A stretch of 5,660 nt of DNA, from positions 1 to 5,660 of the forward strand of contig URTC01000128.1 of NCBI GenBank assembly GCA_900550765.1, in the 5' to 3' direction. Below, piece after piece: positions 5,335 through 5,660 of the stretch. The stretch's first letter is position 1. Each line of letters starts with the position of its first letter. Both the position numbers and the translations under genes were made by a program. The DNA comes from an uncultured Clostridia bacterium. GTDB lineage: Bacteria; Bacillota; Clostridia; Christensenellales; QALW01. The notes under the pieces are model-generated. The model did no database searches, was not told the DNA's origin, and saw only the letters and a program-made list of their open reading frames with translations.

Positions 5335-5660
5335 CAGCTTTTTCAGCCCGTCCGTATCCTTCAGCAAAAGGCGCCCGCGTTTCATCTCCACCAATCCGGC
5401 GGAAGCAAAACGCTTCAGTGTACGCGCAACCACCTCGCGGGCAGAGCTTACCTGTGCGGCGATCTGTTCATGCGTCATACGGATTTCCGTGGAACCTGAG
5501 GAAGCAGCCTCATCCAAAAGGAAGATGGCAAGGCGTTTGTCGAAGCTCATAAAGAGAATCTGCTGCATCGCCCACATGACATCGGAGAAGCGTTCGGTTG
5601 CCATTTTATAAGCGTGACATTCGGCATGGACGTTCTGTTTCATCACAGTGGCGATAGAAG
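5332..5660 (-). CDS. Crp/Fnr-family transcriptional regulator, C-terminal part (N-terminus outside window)
   Basis: The frame is open from the right edge for 108 codons and stops with TAA at 5334-5332. In-frame GTG (5646) and ATG (5643) codons exist, but SIATV is readable before them, so this is better taken as a gene entering from the right. The part seen is the end of the dimerisation helix (MWAMQQILFMSFDKRLAIFLLDEA) and the winged HTH typical of Crp/Fnr proteins: IRMTHEQIAAQVSSAREVVARTLKRFASAGLVEMKRGRLLL. The recognition helix spans SSAREVVARTLKRF. The effector-binding domain is not visible, so cAMP-, oxygen- or redox-type sensing cannot be decided. It reads toward the GH36 gene on the same strand but is separated by a hairpin and 181 bases, so a separate unit is likely. 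Confidence 0.9.
   Translation of the reverse strand, partial: SIATVMKQNVHAECHAYKMATERFSDVMWAMQQILFMSFDKRLAIFLLDEAASSGSTEIRMTHEQIAAQVSSAREVVARTLKRFASAGLVEMKRGRLLLKDTDGLKKL

Noticed and set aside
5332..5646. A complete 104-residue small HTH protein starting at GTG 5646 or ATG 5643
   Set aside because: The frame continues open to the window edge, and the segment matches only the C-terminal half of Crp/Fnr proteins, so a gene truncated by the window is more likely.

Overview
The window looks like a chromosomal stretch from an anaerobic Bacillota, most likely a gut-type Clostridia. The signs are strong AAGGAG-type ribosome sites before almost every start, coding DNA of moderate GC separated by short AT-rich intergenic regions, a Clostridia-like Crp/Fnr regulator, and a compact sugar-utilisation module. 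The taxonomic placement is inference from style and protein families, not from a marker gene.

Layout, left to right. (1) Positions 1-780, minus strand: an AraC-family regulator (sugar-binding cupin plus HTH), cut by the left edge inside its second HTH. It is a gene that is easy to miss because its reading frame is open at the edge. (2) 781-897: a divergent AT-rich promoter region with overlapping candidate promoters and candidate operator repeats. (3) 898-1983 and 1980-2930, plus strand: two Gfo/Idh/MocA-type NAD(P)-dependent sugar oxidoreductases overlapping by ATGA. (4) 2936-2974: a bidirectional intrinsic terminator shared with the convergent gene. (5) 2978-5113, minus strand: a GH36-type alpha-galactosidase-like glycosidase. 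Its frame is interrupted by an in-frame TAG at 3194-3196. The 71 codons after that stop remain open and read as the missing C-terminal beta-sandwich. (6) 5114-5331: the glycosidase promoter and leader, and a perfect 18-bp hairpin. (7) 5332-5660, minus strand: the C-terminal HTH half of a Crp/Fnr-family regulator running off the right edge.

How it fits together (inference): the AraC regulator would sense a sugar and activate the divergent oxidoreductase pair, and possibly the glycosidase. The intracellular GH36 enzyme would release or process an alpha-linked galactose-type sugar, and the two dehydrogenases would oxidise, reduce or epimerise the sugar or its derivative. No transporter or kinase is in view. 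The Crp/Fnr gene is probably a separate unit.

The most notable points are the in-frame amber codon in the glycosidase, followed 39 bases later by a consensus Shine-Dalgarno and ATG; the atypical cofactor motifs of the second oxidoreductase; and the divergent active-site motifs of the GH36 enzyme. I found no mobile element, CRISPR array or RNA gene.
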